The notes: generated by a model from the sequence alone, not told the origin. A stretch of DNA of 43,318 nucleotides from Deltaproteobacteria bacterium (GCA_021777225.1 JAJYDQ010000034.1:1-43318); one strand, 5' to 3'; positions 34,244-43,033 are shown, counted from the first letter of the stretch. Program-made: numbers and translations.

Positions 34244-34939
34244 GTGGCGAAACATGTTGGGATAGTCGCGTGTAGCGCGGAGGGAGCCGCGCTCTGCTAT
34301 CGTACTTTTTGCAATGAGGCCACCATTACAATGGGTGAACACATGCACCCCGAAGTATCAACGCATACCTACCCACTTGGGGAATACATGAACGGTATAA
34401 GTTCCGGAAATTGGGAACAGGTCGCTGAATTGATGCTCGGGTCCGTAGCAAAATTGGCCCGCATTGGGGCCCAATTCGCAATTTGTCCTGACAATACGAT
34501 TCATCAGGCCTTTGATCTGGTTATAGCAAAGTCCCCGATTCCATGGGTACATATTGCAGAGGCAGTAGCTACTGAAGCGATCAGTATGGGCTTTTCCAAC
34601 TTGGCGGTGCTAGGCACAAAATACTTGATGACCGGTCCGGTATATCCAGATGTGCTAAAGAAGTTTGGATTGTCATACAGGATCCCGGATGAAAGCGATC
34701 GTGAACAAATTGACAGAATCATTTTCGATGAACTAGTCAATGGCAAATTTACGCAAATATCGCGCAGATACTTCAACAACGTAATTCGAAAACTTAAAGA
34801 ACAAGGGTGCGACGCGGCAATATTGGGATGCACAGAGATTCCATTAATTGTGGACCCGGAAGACTGTCCGCTACCAACGCTGGATTCGACCCGTTTACTC
34901 GCAAGAGCGGCTCTCAGAAAAGCCTTGGAAGAGAGATAA
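34244..34939 (+). CDS. aspartate/glutamate racemase family protein
   Basis: Cofactor-free two-cysteine isomerase of the Asp/Glu/hydantoin racemase family (231 residues). The catalytic pair is C81 in CPDNTIHQAFD and C196 in LGCTEIPLI. The first half also has the typical GIVACSAEGA and the middle VLGTKYLM. The GTG start at 34244 has GGAGG 8 bases upstream; the frame back to the TTG at 34229 would overlap that site. It forms a pair with the alpha/beta hydrolase. The substrate may be aspartate, another amino acid or an aryl/alkyl malonate; the sequence alone does not decide. Confidence 0.88.
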   Translation: MAKHVGIVACSAEGAALCYRTFCNEATITMGEHMHPEVSTHTYPLGEYMNGISSGNWEQVAELMLGSVAKLARIGAQFAICPDNTIHQAFDLVIAKSPIPWVHIAEAVATEAISMGFSNLAVLGTKYLMTGPVYPDVLKKFGLSYRIPDESDREQIDRIIFDELVNGKFTQISRRYFNNVIRKLKEQGCDAAILGCTEIPLIVDPEDCPLPTLDSTRLLARAALRKALEER

Positions 34940-34975
34940 ACCTTATTTGCCAAGATTCAACTTGATACTGCTCTA

Positions 34976-36124
34976 TTATAATGCTCTTCTTTTTTCAGTG
35001 GGTTTGGATTTGGCCCCTTCCATTCGCTGAGGTCCTGAAGCTCCTGACACCAAAAGCTCTTTTTTCTCGAAGCCTCGCTGAAAAACAATTTTCCCATCGT
35101 CACCGTAAAGGAGGATAGAAACTCTCGCCAATCCGGCCCCAGATCTGATATCCCCGTAAGGCAGCTCAACCCTGGAATTATATTTGAAGGAAATGTTTTC
35201 GCCCTGTTTAAAATCGGAAGGCAGGTCCTCCTCGCCAAGACGAGTCTTGTCAGGATAAACATAGATCTTTGTTTCACCACGTTTATCCTTCATTTCCACA
35301 AAGACAAAGAGATAGCCCGAAAAAAGCAAGTCGGAATGGTCCTTAATAAGACGAAAACTCAACGTTCCGGCGTTTGCTCCGGTGGGTTTTACTGTGACAT
35401 CCTGAGCATTGAAATTTATGATCGGCCCGGCAGACAGATTATTCTGGGGCGCCACAACTTGGGATCTTGCCGAGGATTCAGGAATCCCGGTCCCCTGGTG
35501 TTCCAGGGCGGCCGTCGCGTTCGATGTCTGATTTTCTTTAGTTCTTGTTTCGGGTTCACGCAAACCAGAGGACAGGTCTCCTTCAAGTTTTTCCGAAGAC
35601 TGCGGGAATTTCGTTGAAGGGTCAGTTTCGGTTTCCTGATATGTCGAACCGGACTGCAGTCCTCCTGAGCCAGCCGAACCTGAATAGTCCTTTGACGGCC
35701 CCGACAACGAGGTTCCCCCGTCCTGGGGCTTTGATTGCAAAGAGCCAATGTTGGCCACACCTTTTTTATAGCCACCAGCCATCATGGAAGTGTGTCCCAA
35801 AAACCCCTTAAATACCGAATATACCCCGAAGACGGACAAACATACAATTATCACGGTTCCTACAAGCCCGAGGCGAAACCTCTTTCCTGTAAGATTGAAT
35901 TGTCTCGGTCCTCGTCGCTCATTAATCAGCACAACGGAGAACCCGGGATTATTCAGAGGCTTGTGAGAGGGAATCGCTGGCATATCCTTATAGAGTTTTC
36001 CACTATTAGGATCTTTTTTGGACACCCTTATTCTTTCCAGGAACCAGGACCACAGATTTGCAACCTTTGTCATGGCTAGCGTCTCCTTGAAAGGACTCAA
36101 TAAGTTTAAGGATAATTTGGTCAT
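34976..36124 (-). CDS. membrane-anchored protein with disordered linker, unknown function
   Basis: A 382-residue protein with one clear membrane span (about residues 90-110, LGLVGTVIIVCLSVFGVYSVF). The N-terminus is basic and cytoplasmic. A Ser/Gly/Pro/Thr-rich linker covers about 120-245 and is likely disordered. The C-terminal domain of about 110 residues (LSFRLIKDHSDLLFSGYLFV onwards) is probably beta-rich and periplasmic. I recognise no family. An internal ATG at 36073 with AAGGAG 9 bases upstream is an alternative start; the longer one has GAGG five bases upstream. The tail is basic. It lies 159 bases downstream of purB on the same strand, without evident operon linkage. Confidence 0.7.
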   Translation of the reverse strand: MTKLSLNLLSPFKETLAMTKVANLWSWFLERIRVSKKDPNSGKLYKDMPAIPSHKPLNNPGFSVVLINERRGPRQFNLTGKRFRLGLVGTVIIVCLSVFGVYSVFKGFLGHTSMMAGGYKKGVANIGSLQSKPQDGGTSLSGPSKDYSGSAGSGGLQSGSTYQETETDPSTKFPQSSEKLEGDLSSGLREPETRTKENQTSNATAALEHQGTGIPESSARSQVVAPQNNLSAGPIINFNAQDVTVKPTGANAGTLSFRLIKDHSDLLFSGYLFVFVEMKDKRGETKIYVYPDKTRLGEEDLPSDFKQGENISFKYNSRVELPYGDIRSGAGLARVSILLYGDDGKIVFQRGFEKKELLVSGASGPQRMEGAKSKPTEKRRAL

Positions 36125-36282
36125 TTTCCCTCTTGCCCTAAATTTCTTCTGATTATAACAGTATGGTCAGCTTTTGCTAAAGCCTTTTATACGTGTTTCA
36201 AGAAAATCATTTGAATTGACTCTCTTAAAACTAGAACTTGCATGATACATTTTAAAGAACCTGTCAAGATTCTTTTGATATT

Positions 36283-37578
36283 TTATGAATTAAATACGCG
36301 ATTAAATGTAGCGTCCACCCACCTGAGTGCATGATCCATATCAAATGCCGACTCAATTTCTTCCTTTGTAAGGATTTCTATCAGTTCCCGATCGGCCAAT
36401 AGAGTATCTTTGAAGTTTAATCCGTTCTCCCACGCCTTCATCGCGTTTCTCTGTGTCAAAAAGTAAGCGCGTTCCCTGGTTAGGCCTTTATCCACGAGCT
36501 TGATCAGAATGGATTCAGAAAATATGAGCCCCCTGCTGGAATTAAGGTTATGGGCCATATGATCCTCAAAAATTCGCATGTTTTTGATGACAGTGGTCAT
36601 TCTAGCAATCATGAAATCCACAATAATTGTTGCGTCCGGGACTATGATCCGCTCTACGGATGAATGTGATATATCTCTCTCATGCCATAAGGGAATGTTT
36701 TCCATTGCCGATAGTGAATATCCTCGAACAACTCTTGCCAGACCACACAAATTCTCCGTAAGGACAGGATTCCTCTTGTGAGGCATAGCAGAAGATCCCT
36801 TTTGCCCAGGGTGGAAGAATTCTTCGACTTCACCGACTTCCGACCTTTGGAGATGACGAATTTCCATGGCAATCTTTTCTATACTCGACGCTATTAGAGC
36901 AAGAACTGAGAAATATTCAGCGTGTCTGTCTCTCTGAATTACCTGATTAGAAGCGGGGGTCGGTGTCAACCCCAGAGTTTCGAGAATTTCAGCCTCCATT
37001 TCAGGGTCCAAATGAGCGTAGGTACCGACAGCTCCGGAAATCTTTCCAACCGATATCGTTTCCAGCGCAGCGTCCCAGCGCTTCAAATTCCTGGACATCT
37101 CCGAATAGAAGATAGCAAGCTTGAGCCCGAATGTTGTCGGCTCCGCGTGGATTCCGTGTGACCTGCCTACTACTGCCACCCTTTTCGTTTCAAACGCGCG
37201 TTGCTTCAGGGCATCCATGAGTTGGACCAGCCCGTCTCTTATTAGCAAGCCGGCCTGCTTCATGAGCAAAGACAGCGCCGTATCAACTACATCGTAGGAT
37301 GTAAGACCACGGTGTATGAATCGCGATTCCTCGCCGACAAATTCTGCAACCGAGGTTGTAAATGCAATTACGTCGTGACGAGTTGTTTTCTCGATTTCAT
37401 TTATGCGGTCAACATTGAAAGAAGCGCGTTCTCTTATGAGCTTCATGCTGGATTCAGGGATTACGCCCCGTTTCGTCCATGCTTCGCACACTGCAAGCTC
37501 AATATCCAGCCACTTTTGGAATCGGTTTTCCGGTTTCCACATATCCTCCATTTGCTTACGCGAATAACGACTTATCAA
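36283..37578 (-). CDS. purB: adenylosuccinate lyase
   Basis: Cleaves SAICAR and adenylosuccinate in purine synthesis. Fumarase/aspartase-superfamily motifs are clear: TTRHDV at 65-70, GRSHGIHAEPTT at 138-149 with the acid-base histidine H141, and the signature loop GSSAMPHKRNP at 261-271. The length of 431 residues is usual. A TTG start at 37578 has AAAGGA 8 bases upstream. Other purine genes are not in the window. Confidence 0.97.
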   Translation of the reverse strand: MISRYSRKQMEDMWKPENRFQKWLDIELAVCEAWTKRGVIPESSMKLIRERASFNVDRINEIEKTTRHDVIAFTTSVAEFVGEESRFIHRGLTSYDVVDTALSLLMKQAGLLIRDGLVQLMDALKQRAFETKRVAVVGRSHGIHAEPTTFGLKLAIFYSEMSRNLKRWDAALETISVGKISGAVGTYAHLDPEMEAEILETLGLTPTPASNQVIQRDRHAEYFSVLALIASSIEKIAMEIRHLQRSEVGEVEEFFHPGQKGSSAMPHKRNPVLTENLCGLARVVRGYSLSAMENIPLWHERDISHSSVERIIVPDATIIVDFMIARMTTVIKNMRIFEDHMAHNLNSSRGLIFSESILIKLVDKGLTRERAYFLTQRNAMKAWENGLNFKDTLLADRELIEILTKEEIESAFDMDHALRWVDATFNRVFNS

Positions 37579-37672
37579 AATTGTTATCCTTTCTCAGTAG
37601 TGTCTCAATGTTTAACTAAATAGAATCGAGTGATTATCGCTTTCATCCAGTTCACTTTTGTAATCACGCTGT

Positions 37673-37972
37673 TCAAGTAGCTGAAAAAGCAGCGTCCTCT
37701 CGAACTTTGTTGGCATTAGCCAAGGTGTTGCGCGAAACTGGTCCCCTGATCTCCATGTGGTAGAGTTTGCCCCGCTGTGCCCGAAAGCAGGCTTCGATAT
37801 TCCGCAAGCTCTCCCAGTAAGTGATTTGGGTAAAGGCCATGCAGTAATATTGGTCGAGACAGATGAACTTTTTGACTTTGTAGTTGCCGTCGTAACGATC
37901 CACGCACTGATGAAAAATGTGGAGCGGAAGAAATTCCATCAGTTGAGAGAAAACGACCTTTCCGGAATATAC
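37673..37972 (-). pseudogene. N-terminal fragment of an IS4-type transposase (DUF4372 domain)
   Basis: Frame from about 37972 to the stop at 37673. It reads GKVVFSQLMEFLPLHIFHQ, then CVDRYDGNYKVKKF, LDQYYCMAFTQITYWESLR, and ends ...SRNTLANANKVREDAAF before a stop. This is the N-terminal DUF4372 domain that leads many IS4-family transposases; the catalytic DDE domain is absent. There is no usable start at the true N-terminus (GTA and other sense codons precede GK), though an internal ATG is at 37939. The sequence after NKVR diverges and ends. It is a decayed piece, with no flanking inverted repeats found by eye. Confidence 0.75.
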
Positions 37973-38091
37973 AGGTAAGCCCCCACGGAAGTTTTATCCA
38001 AGGATGGCTCTTTGACCTAACAAATTTCAAGTCGACAAGAACTCGGAATATTACCGATGCCTAGTGTGTGGGCGGATAAATCAAGGTATCC

Positions 38092-38458
38092 TCAATCCAT
38101 ACTTATTTCATCGCTCGCTTCCATTTTCTTTTCTAAATATTCTTTTAATGCCACGGCATTATTGTGTTGTTGATCTTTTGCGCTATAAAGCAGGGTCACG
38201 CCTTCTTCGAACTTTTCCATGACAGGGCCCAATATGCCCTGTTTACGTTCTAACTCGGCAAAATATCGCTTTTTAAAATCACCCCATTTTTGAGGCTCAT
38301 GGTTGAACCATTTCCTCAATTCATCGCTGGGACCAGCATCTTTCAGCCATATCAATCTCTGCTTTTTCTTTATTTATACCCCGTGGCCATAGTCTATCTA
38401 CCAGTACTCTATAGCCATTATTCTGGGAAGGCGCATAATAAATCCGCTTTATTCTTAT
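38092..38458 (-). pseudogene. DUF488 (YeaO-like) gene with frameshift
   Basis: Two minus-strand frames together give one DUF488 protein. The upstream piece (about 38458 to 38360) reads IRIKRIYYAPSQNNGYRVLV, then DRLWPRGINKEKAEID, the family's N-terminal half, without a clear start codon. The downstream piece (about 38355 to 38092) in the next frame reads IWLKDAGPSDELRKWFNHEP and continues to the end. They change frame within a few bases of 38355, so one indel would restore a protein of about 120 residues. Either the gene is inactivated or the sequence has an indel error. DUF488 function is poorly known. Confidence 0.75.
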
Positions 38459-38668
38459 CGCAGGTTTTCTTGCCCAGGGTAAAACAACTGCACGACCGAA
38501 AGCTTTCCCTTTGCGTCATCAAATGACAGTGAGTATATAACATGTTTTCGACATAAAGTCTTTCGCAGGGAACCGCACGTCACAAATTTCCCCCGGGCGA
38601 CCGCTTTCAAATGTATCAAGAGGTCGTCGACGCTTTACTCAACTGTGTTTCGGCCCCCCCTCAGGGCG

Positions 38669-38971
38669 TTATCCCCCAAAATCGGCCGGAGACACGTTTT
38701 GCCAGACCTCTTCCCACTTTTTCTTTACATGCGTTAATTTGCTTTCCAATGAGATTTTATCGGGCTCCCACTGAACCGGACATTGTGACCTGAGCTGGTG
38801 AACTCTGTCTTCAAGGTCTTCGAGCATCATGTGCAATTCATTCACCTGGGGTACCACCTTTTGCTTATCCCCGCTAGCCATCTTATCTAATTTGCGCACC
38901 ACATCGTAAGTCTTGGCTTTCCATCCAGTGAGTTCGATAATTAGACTGTCACAGAAAGATTTCGCATCCAT
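38669..38971 (-). CDS. small helical (coiled-coil) protein of unknown function
   Basis: About 100 residues, rich in Lys, Glu, Asp and Leu, with heptad-like stretches (LHMMLEDLEDRVHQLRSQ). No family recognised. The ATG at 38971 has GGGAG 8 bases upstream; the frame starts seven residues earlier without support. It lies in the accessory region between the DUF488 pseudogene and the hemerythrin gene and may belong to the same stress-type cluster. Confidence 0.6.
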   Translation of the reverse strand: MDAKSFCDSLIIELTGWKAKTYDVVRKLDKMASGDKQKVVPQVNELHMMLEDLEDRVHQLRSQCPVQWEPDKISLESKLTHVKKKWEEVWQNVSPADFGG

Positions 38972-39243
38972 CGGTTTTTCTCCCTTTTTCAACGTTTGAA
39001 CCTTACTAGAAGGCTATTTAACAAGGATGATTTCTCGAAAACTACTGTTCAGGGTCAAATTCTTAGAAACCCACCTCCCTATTTGTCCTTTAACCATTAG
39101 TATCTTTTTGTCAAACGGGAAAATCTGACAGTCCCGATGCCTGATACGTGGAACTTTTCTATGATTTACCCTCCAGCCAATGCCACGACAAACCATTCTT
39201 TGTTACACCATATTCTGTGCAGGCTTGCTTCGCGCTCCTACAC

Positions 39244-39696
39244 TTAGAGCAAATTTGTCTTCAGCTTCACATACTCACCGATTAGTATAGCTGTTGGGTA
39301 TGAAACTTCCTCTTCAGTCTGAGCGTGCAACATTAGTTTTTCGGCAAATTGAGCATATTCTATCTTATTTTCTTCCTTTGCCACATCGGAGAGTTTCTTG
39401 AGCGCAGAGACGATGGCTTTGTGTTCTTCCAACATCTCCTGAAGGTCCGCTTTCAGCCTATCAGTCATAACGAGGACATCTCGCATATCCGGTGAGACTT
39501 TGCCACCCGCCAAGAAAGGCAAAAGACCAAGCGGTGGTAACGCATATTCTTCTTCCTTCAAAAAATGCGGATGCATTATCTTTGCCACTGCTTTAGCAGC
39601 TTCTCCTATTGGGCCTTTCACTTTGGTGGCGCCGGCAAGTTGTGAGTGTAATTCTTCATGCTCCAATTTAAGTGACTGGGGGGTCTTGAATTCCAT
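39244..39696 (-). CDS. hemerythrin-like HHE-domain protein
   Basis: Helical bundle of the hemerythrin family. Ligand-type residues are in LKLEHEELHSQL, MHPHFLKEEEYALPPL, EEHKAIV and LHAQTEEEVSYP, in the order expected for a di-iron site. The length of 150 residues is typical. AGGAAG precedes the ATG. Such proteins bind oxygen or NO, or act in iron and oxidative-stress handling. It is one of several putative iron/oxygen genes in this part of the window. Confidence 0.85.
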   Translation of the reverse strand: MEFKTPQSLKLEHEELHSQLAGATKVKGPIGEAAKAVAKIMHPHFLKEEEYALPPLGLLPFLAGGKVSPDMRDVLVMTDRLKADLQEMLEEHKAIVSALKKLSDVAKEENKIEYAQFAEKLMLHAQTEEEVSYPTAILIGEYVKLKTNLL

Positions 39697-39977
39697 AGCT
39701 CCACTTCCTTTCTTTTAGTTGTGTATTCCTTGGCGCAGTTTGGTTCTTTTAAACAAATGAAAATTGCGTTTTGCCGAAGCCTTGGACAAAACTCGGTTTT
39801 ATCCAAAAGTACCAGTTCATTGGCATGGTCGAGCAAGAATAATGGAGTCAATCGCTCAACTTCTCTGTGAACATCTAAGCGGCCAGTCCCCATTTTGGCG
39901 TTTGGCGTTAACATCCAGGCTGTGCAATTTTCGTCCAATTCCATTTCTTCAGAGTGGTCCCATTGGCTTGAACCAAT
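39697..39977. other. region between hemerythrin and ferritin-like genes, no clear gene
   Basis: A minus-strand frame (39944 to 39618, starting MELDENCTAWML) crosses this space, but it runs into the hemerythrin start in another frame and has no recognisable domain. I regard it as probably non-coding or a decayed remnant. Confidence 0.35.
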
Positions 39978-40511
39978 TCAAGCTCCGTCCATTGCGTGAT
40001 GCTCTTTTTCAATAAACCAGGATTCGGGGTCAGTTAAAAATAGTTTTAGATCTTGAAGAACGACAAAATGACTCCTTTCCTCGGTAATCATAGATGCGAG
40101 AAATTGCTGCTCCAGCGGATCTGTGGCCTTTTGGAGCCGCTCGTCGTAGAAGTCTATTGACTCTTGCTCCATTGTCACGCCAATCTCCAGTGTCTGCAGA
40201 TCTCCACTGTGGTGGCGGATTTTATGCCCCAACAGGGTTATCTGATTCTGGAGAAACTCTCGCAAATCCTCGTTTTCTGTTCTTTGGGGCTTCCATAGAT
40301 CCGCCCATGCTTCACCGCGTTGCAAAGAATCATAAACCGATCTTAGTCGCTTAACGTGATCCTTTTCTTGTCCGAGAAGTATCCGGAACATCTCTTTGCC
40401 CAACTCTAAACTGCAGACGGCGGCGGCGTTCTCATAGAGAGACAAACTCTTTTCTTCTTCTTTCATGGCCTCAGCCAGCATCTTTAAGCATCTATCAGTC
40501 CTGTTCGGCAT
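39978..40511 (-). CDS. ferritin-like (rubrerythrin-type) two-repeat protein
   Basis: A 177-residue helical protein in which each half has a rubrerythrin-type motif. Half one is AMKEEEKSLSLYENAA followed by GQEKDHVKRL. Half two is GVTMEQESIDFYDERL followed by ITEERSHFVVL. These give the two ExxH-type and two upstream Glu ligands of a di-iron centre. It lacks the rubredoxin tail of rubrerythrin. GGAG precedes the ATG. A peroxidase or iron-handling function is likely by family, not shown. Confidence 0.8.
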   Translation of the reverse strand: MPNRTDRCLKMLAEAMKEEEKSLSLYENAAAVCSLELGKEMFRILLGQEKDHVKRLRSVYDSLQRGEAWADLWKPQRTENEDLREFLQNQITLLGHKIRHHSGDLQTLEIGVTMEQESIDFYDERLQKATDPLEQQFLASMITEERSHFVVLQDLKLFLTDPESWFIEKEHHAMDGA

Positions 40512-40853
40512 CGTTGTACTCCATTTGAAAAAACTCTCGCAATTCCCCGCATGGACTTATGTTACCATAGCGCCAACTTTGTTTTCGACCCGCTCTGTAC
40601 CAACCTGGGCAGATTTCTTCACGGTTTGCGGCTGAGGGTCCTTACCGAGATCCGCTTCTTTTAATCCCCCACCAACATCCGACCTTTTCGGTTAGGTTCC
40701 ACGGCCTTGTTCAAAGCGATTCGTGCCGGATCAAGTGGATTGCTCATCGTGGCCTAACCCATAGCGCTGAACCAGGAAGGTTGAAGCGGGTGTTCGGCTC
40801 TGCATGTCTTCGTTCGTTTGCCTTTTTTCGATTCTTTCCCAATTCGGTGAGCC
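40512..40853. other. 342-base stretch with no convincing gene
   Basis: On the minus strand two short frames are open. One encodes 28 residues starting MSNPLDPARIALNKAVEP and ends inside this stretch. The other, one frame over, encodes a tail ending ENKVGAMVT. They could be two halves of a small frameshifted gene, but no family is recognised. Confidence 0.3.
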
Positions 40854-41144
40854 TTACCCGATGATCACCTCATAAAACTGCGGAGTTGGGCGCCCATCGA
40901 ACAATAGGCCAAGAGAACTGCCGGCCTCATCGTGGGCGGGACTGTTGTGCATGGCCATGAAGGTTTCCTGGCTTTCGTGCTCGACAATGGCCGCATAATT
41001 GCCATCTTTCACGGGCTTCAAAAGACGGCGAGCCACAAAGCCCTTATGGTTTGCAAATATTTTGTTTGTCGAGGCAAACCACTCCAGAAAGTCAGCATCC
41101 TTTCCCGCCTTGATTGGGGGAAAATTGATAATGACTACAAACAT
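40854..41144 (-). CDS. antibiotic biosynthesis monooxygenase (ABM) domain protein
   Basis: A 96-residue ferredoxin-like-fold protein with the ABM pattern: VVIINFPPIKAGKDADFLEW, then FVARRLLKPVKDGNYAAIVE, then HESQETFMAMHNSPAH. The family includes small heme-degrading and quinol monooxygenases, many of unknown role. AAGGAGGT lies just upstream of the start. It is separated by 146 bases from the NRAMP gene on the same strand and may be transcribed with it. Confidence 0.75.
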   Translation of the reverse strand: MFVVIINFPPIKAGKDADFLEWFASTNKIFANHKGFVARRLLKPVKDGNYAAIVEHESQETFMAMHNSPAHDEAGSSLGLLFDGRPTPQFYEVIIG

Positions 41145-41290
41145 GTCACATACCTCCTTTATTTATGATTGCCGCCATTCTATTCGTTTGGTTCGGTATT
41201 CATGCTTAACAAAGCCCACGTCAGAACATCATCAACTCAATCTACAATTTCTCAATTTTCTGTTTAAGACTGGCAATGCGCTATAAAATC

Positions 41291-42574
41291 CTATCCAATG
41301 ATCATGTTTACGACTGTGAAAACGCTCAAGACACTCAGGGTGACATAGATCGAGATCAACATTGCCTTCTCCCCTCTCTTGAGGCTCATGGAAGCGGGAA
41401 GCAGGCGCACAGCCAGAAGGAAGAGGAACCCCAGTACAAGTGGAAGCATCAGCGTATTGACGATCTCAACAAGAATGGTCAGCTCCACCAGATGGAACCC
41501 TTTAAGAACAAAGAGTCCTGCTGCGATAATGCCGCAGGCGTAGGCAGCATAAAACCCGGGAGCGTCCTTCACACTCATGTTAAAGCTTTTTCCAGCGCCC
41601 AACATTTCGCTAACCCCCCATGCCGCAGCCAAAGAAACTACTATTGAGGCAATCAGCGCTGCACTGGTAATTCCCACGGCGAAAAGGATCATCCCGCCAA
41701 GACGTCCCACCAACGGGGTAATAGCATATGCGATCTGCTGAACGCTTTCGAGCGGAGCATTGGGATTTACCTTTCCGATAGTTGCTGCAGTGAGGACAAG
41801 AGCGGCAGCCATGACAACCTGGGCAAAGACGGACCCTAGCGCTGTATCCCAACGGCAGCAATTATAGTTGTCCTCGCACGAACAGCAGAGCCCCTTGTCG
41901 ACAATTGCGCTCTGCTGGTAAAAAATCATCCATGGCATGATCACGGCGCCGACATTGGCAGCAACTAGGTTCAGGTACTCATGATTCATAATGGGCAGGC
42001 TCAAAAACTCGTCTTGGATCGCACTGACATCAGGGTGAGCCATGAAAGCGGCTATCACAAGAGCGACCTCGAATAGGCCGACGGCAATCCCGATACGTTC
42101 TACCCTGCTATAGCTTCCAGTCAGTACTATGCCAAGCAGGAAGACAACGCCCAGCCCCACACTGTATGGCGCCTTGATGTGAAAAAGAGAGCCCGCCGCG
42201 GCAATTCCGACAAACTCGGTGATGAGAGCCCCTATGGCGGAGATAAAAAGTGCGATTCCTGCAAACCGGGCCCAGTTACTCCCAAAGTTGTCTCGAATGA
42301 GCCTACCTTGGCCCTTGCCGGTGGACAAACCCAGACGCACAGTAAGTTCCTGGACCAGATAAAGAACTGGGATCAGAGCGATCTGCAGCCAGAGCAACCG
42401 ATATCCCCACCGGGCCCCCGATTGCGCAGCAGTAACAATGGAGCCTGCGTCGGTGTCGGCGAGCATGGCCATGCACCCTGGGCCGGCGATAAGAAAAAAA
42501 TGACGCAGCCGCGTCTGCCAGGTGCAGTCAGCAGCCGTGCAAAAGCCGCCTTCCTTTTCGTGTCCGTCAGCCAT
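41291..42574 (-). CDS. divergent NRAMP-family divalent metal transporter
   Basis: A 427-residue polytopic membrane protein with about ten to eleven spans, of the NRAMP fold. The usual DPGN of span 1 is replaced by DTDAGS (residues 40-45), and the span 6 metal site MPHN is replaced by MPWM (from 213), with FYQQSAIVDKG following. A loop contains five cysteines (230, 231, 233, 239 and 240) before RWDTALGS. The ATG at 42574 has GGAAGG upstream; a start six residues earlier is less well supported. Because the canonical metal ligands are changed, the transported ion may not be Mn or Fe. Confidence 0.85.
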   Translation of the reverse strand: MADGHEKEGGFCTAADCTWQTRLRHFFLIAGPGCMAMLADTDAGSIVTAAQSGARWGYRLLWLQIALIPVLYLVQELTVRLGLSTGKGQGRLIRDNFGSNWARFAGIALFISAIGALITEFVGIAAAGSLFHIKAPYSVGLGVVFLLGIVLTGSYSRVERIGIAVGLFEVALVIAAFMAHPDVSAIQDEFLSLPIMNHEYLNLVAANVGAVIMPWMIFYQQSAIVDKGLCCSCEDNYNCCRWDTALGSVFAQVVMAAALVLTAATIGKVNPNAPLESVQQIAYAITPLVGRLGGMILFAVGITSAALIASIVVSLAAAWGVSEMLGAGKSFNMSVKDAPGFYAAYACGIIAAGLFVLKGFHLVELTILVEIVNTLMLPLVLGFLFLLAVRLLPASMSLKRGEKAMLISIYVTLSVLSVFTVVNMIIG

Positions 42575-42959
42575 CCTCACCTTCCAAAACATACAAATTC
42601 GGCGATTCTACCGTTTCCGGTCATTTTATCGATGGCTTCGTCTAGGGGGCCACCACAGCAATGGTCCAAGAAATTAGAACAGTTAAAAGCGATCTTTAAG
42701 TGCAAGCTGCTTGTTCATGCCGCTGCCCTTTGTTCAGGTGGGTAATCCCAGTAAACTTCATAAGGTGTTCTTCTGTCAGGTCCTGATGGCCGCGTTCATA
42801 ATTATGAAAGTTTAAATTATAAGCTGTCTCCTCTTTTATTTGCTGTGATTAATTTCTGTACGAAAAAGACTTACGGAATATACTAACATAAATCATCCGC
42901 ATCAACTCCGAGGTCGGCCGTCAATAGTGGGCGGCAATTATTTAAGCTGCCTTTTGTTG
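42575..42959. other. accessory DNA without a complete gene
   Basis: This 385-base stretch separates the NRAMP gene from the transposase fragments. On the minus strand around 42700-42820 there is a short open piece (HNYERGHQDLTEEHLMKFTG) that is not assignable. Otherwise I see nothing. Confidence 0.35.
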
Positions 42960-43033
42960 TTAGTAGTACCGTAGCTCGAAAACCACGGGAGACAGATAGC
43001 CAAGTTTTTCTGTTTTTCCTGACGATTATAGAT
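42960..43033 (-). pseudogene. C-terminal remnant of an IS3-type transposase (OrfB)
   Basis: The minus strand reads IYNRQEKQK in one frame and then, one frame over, KLGYLSPVVFELRYY and a stop. Joined, this matches the C-terminal end of IS3-family OrfB proteins (FYNRQR...LGYLSPVDFE). The frame change and the missing upstream part show decay. The fragment is short, so the call rests on one motif. Confidence 0.55.

Noticed and set aside
35336-36079. Plus-strand and alternative minus-strand frames over the membrane-anchored protein
   Set aside because: Shadows of the Ser/Gly-rich linker codons in the gene at 34976-36124.
39014-39196. 60-residue minus-strand frame MVCRGIGWRV...
   Set aside because: No ribosome site, no domain; likely non-coding DNA between two genes.
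39618-39944. Minus-strand 108-residue frame upstream of the hemerythrin gene
   Set aside because: It overlaps the hemerythrin start in another frame and has no recognisable domain.
42179-42745. Plus-strand 188-residue frame
   Set aside because: Antisense to the NRAMP gene, with no start site support and no family pattern.
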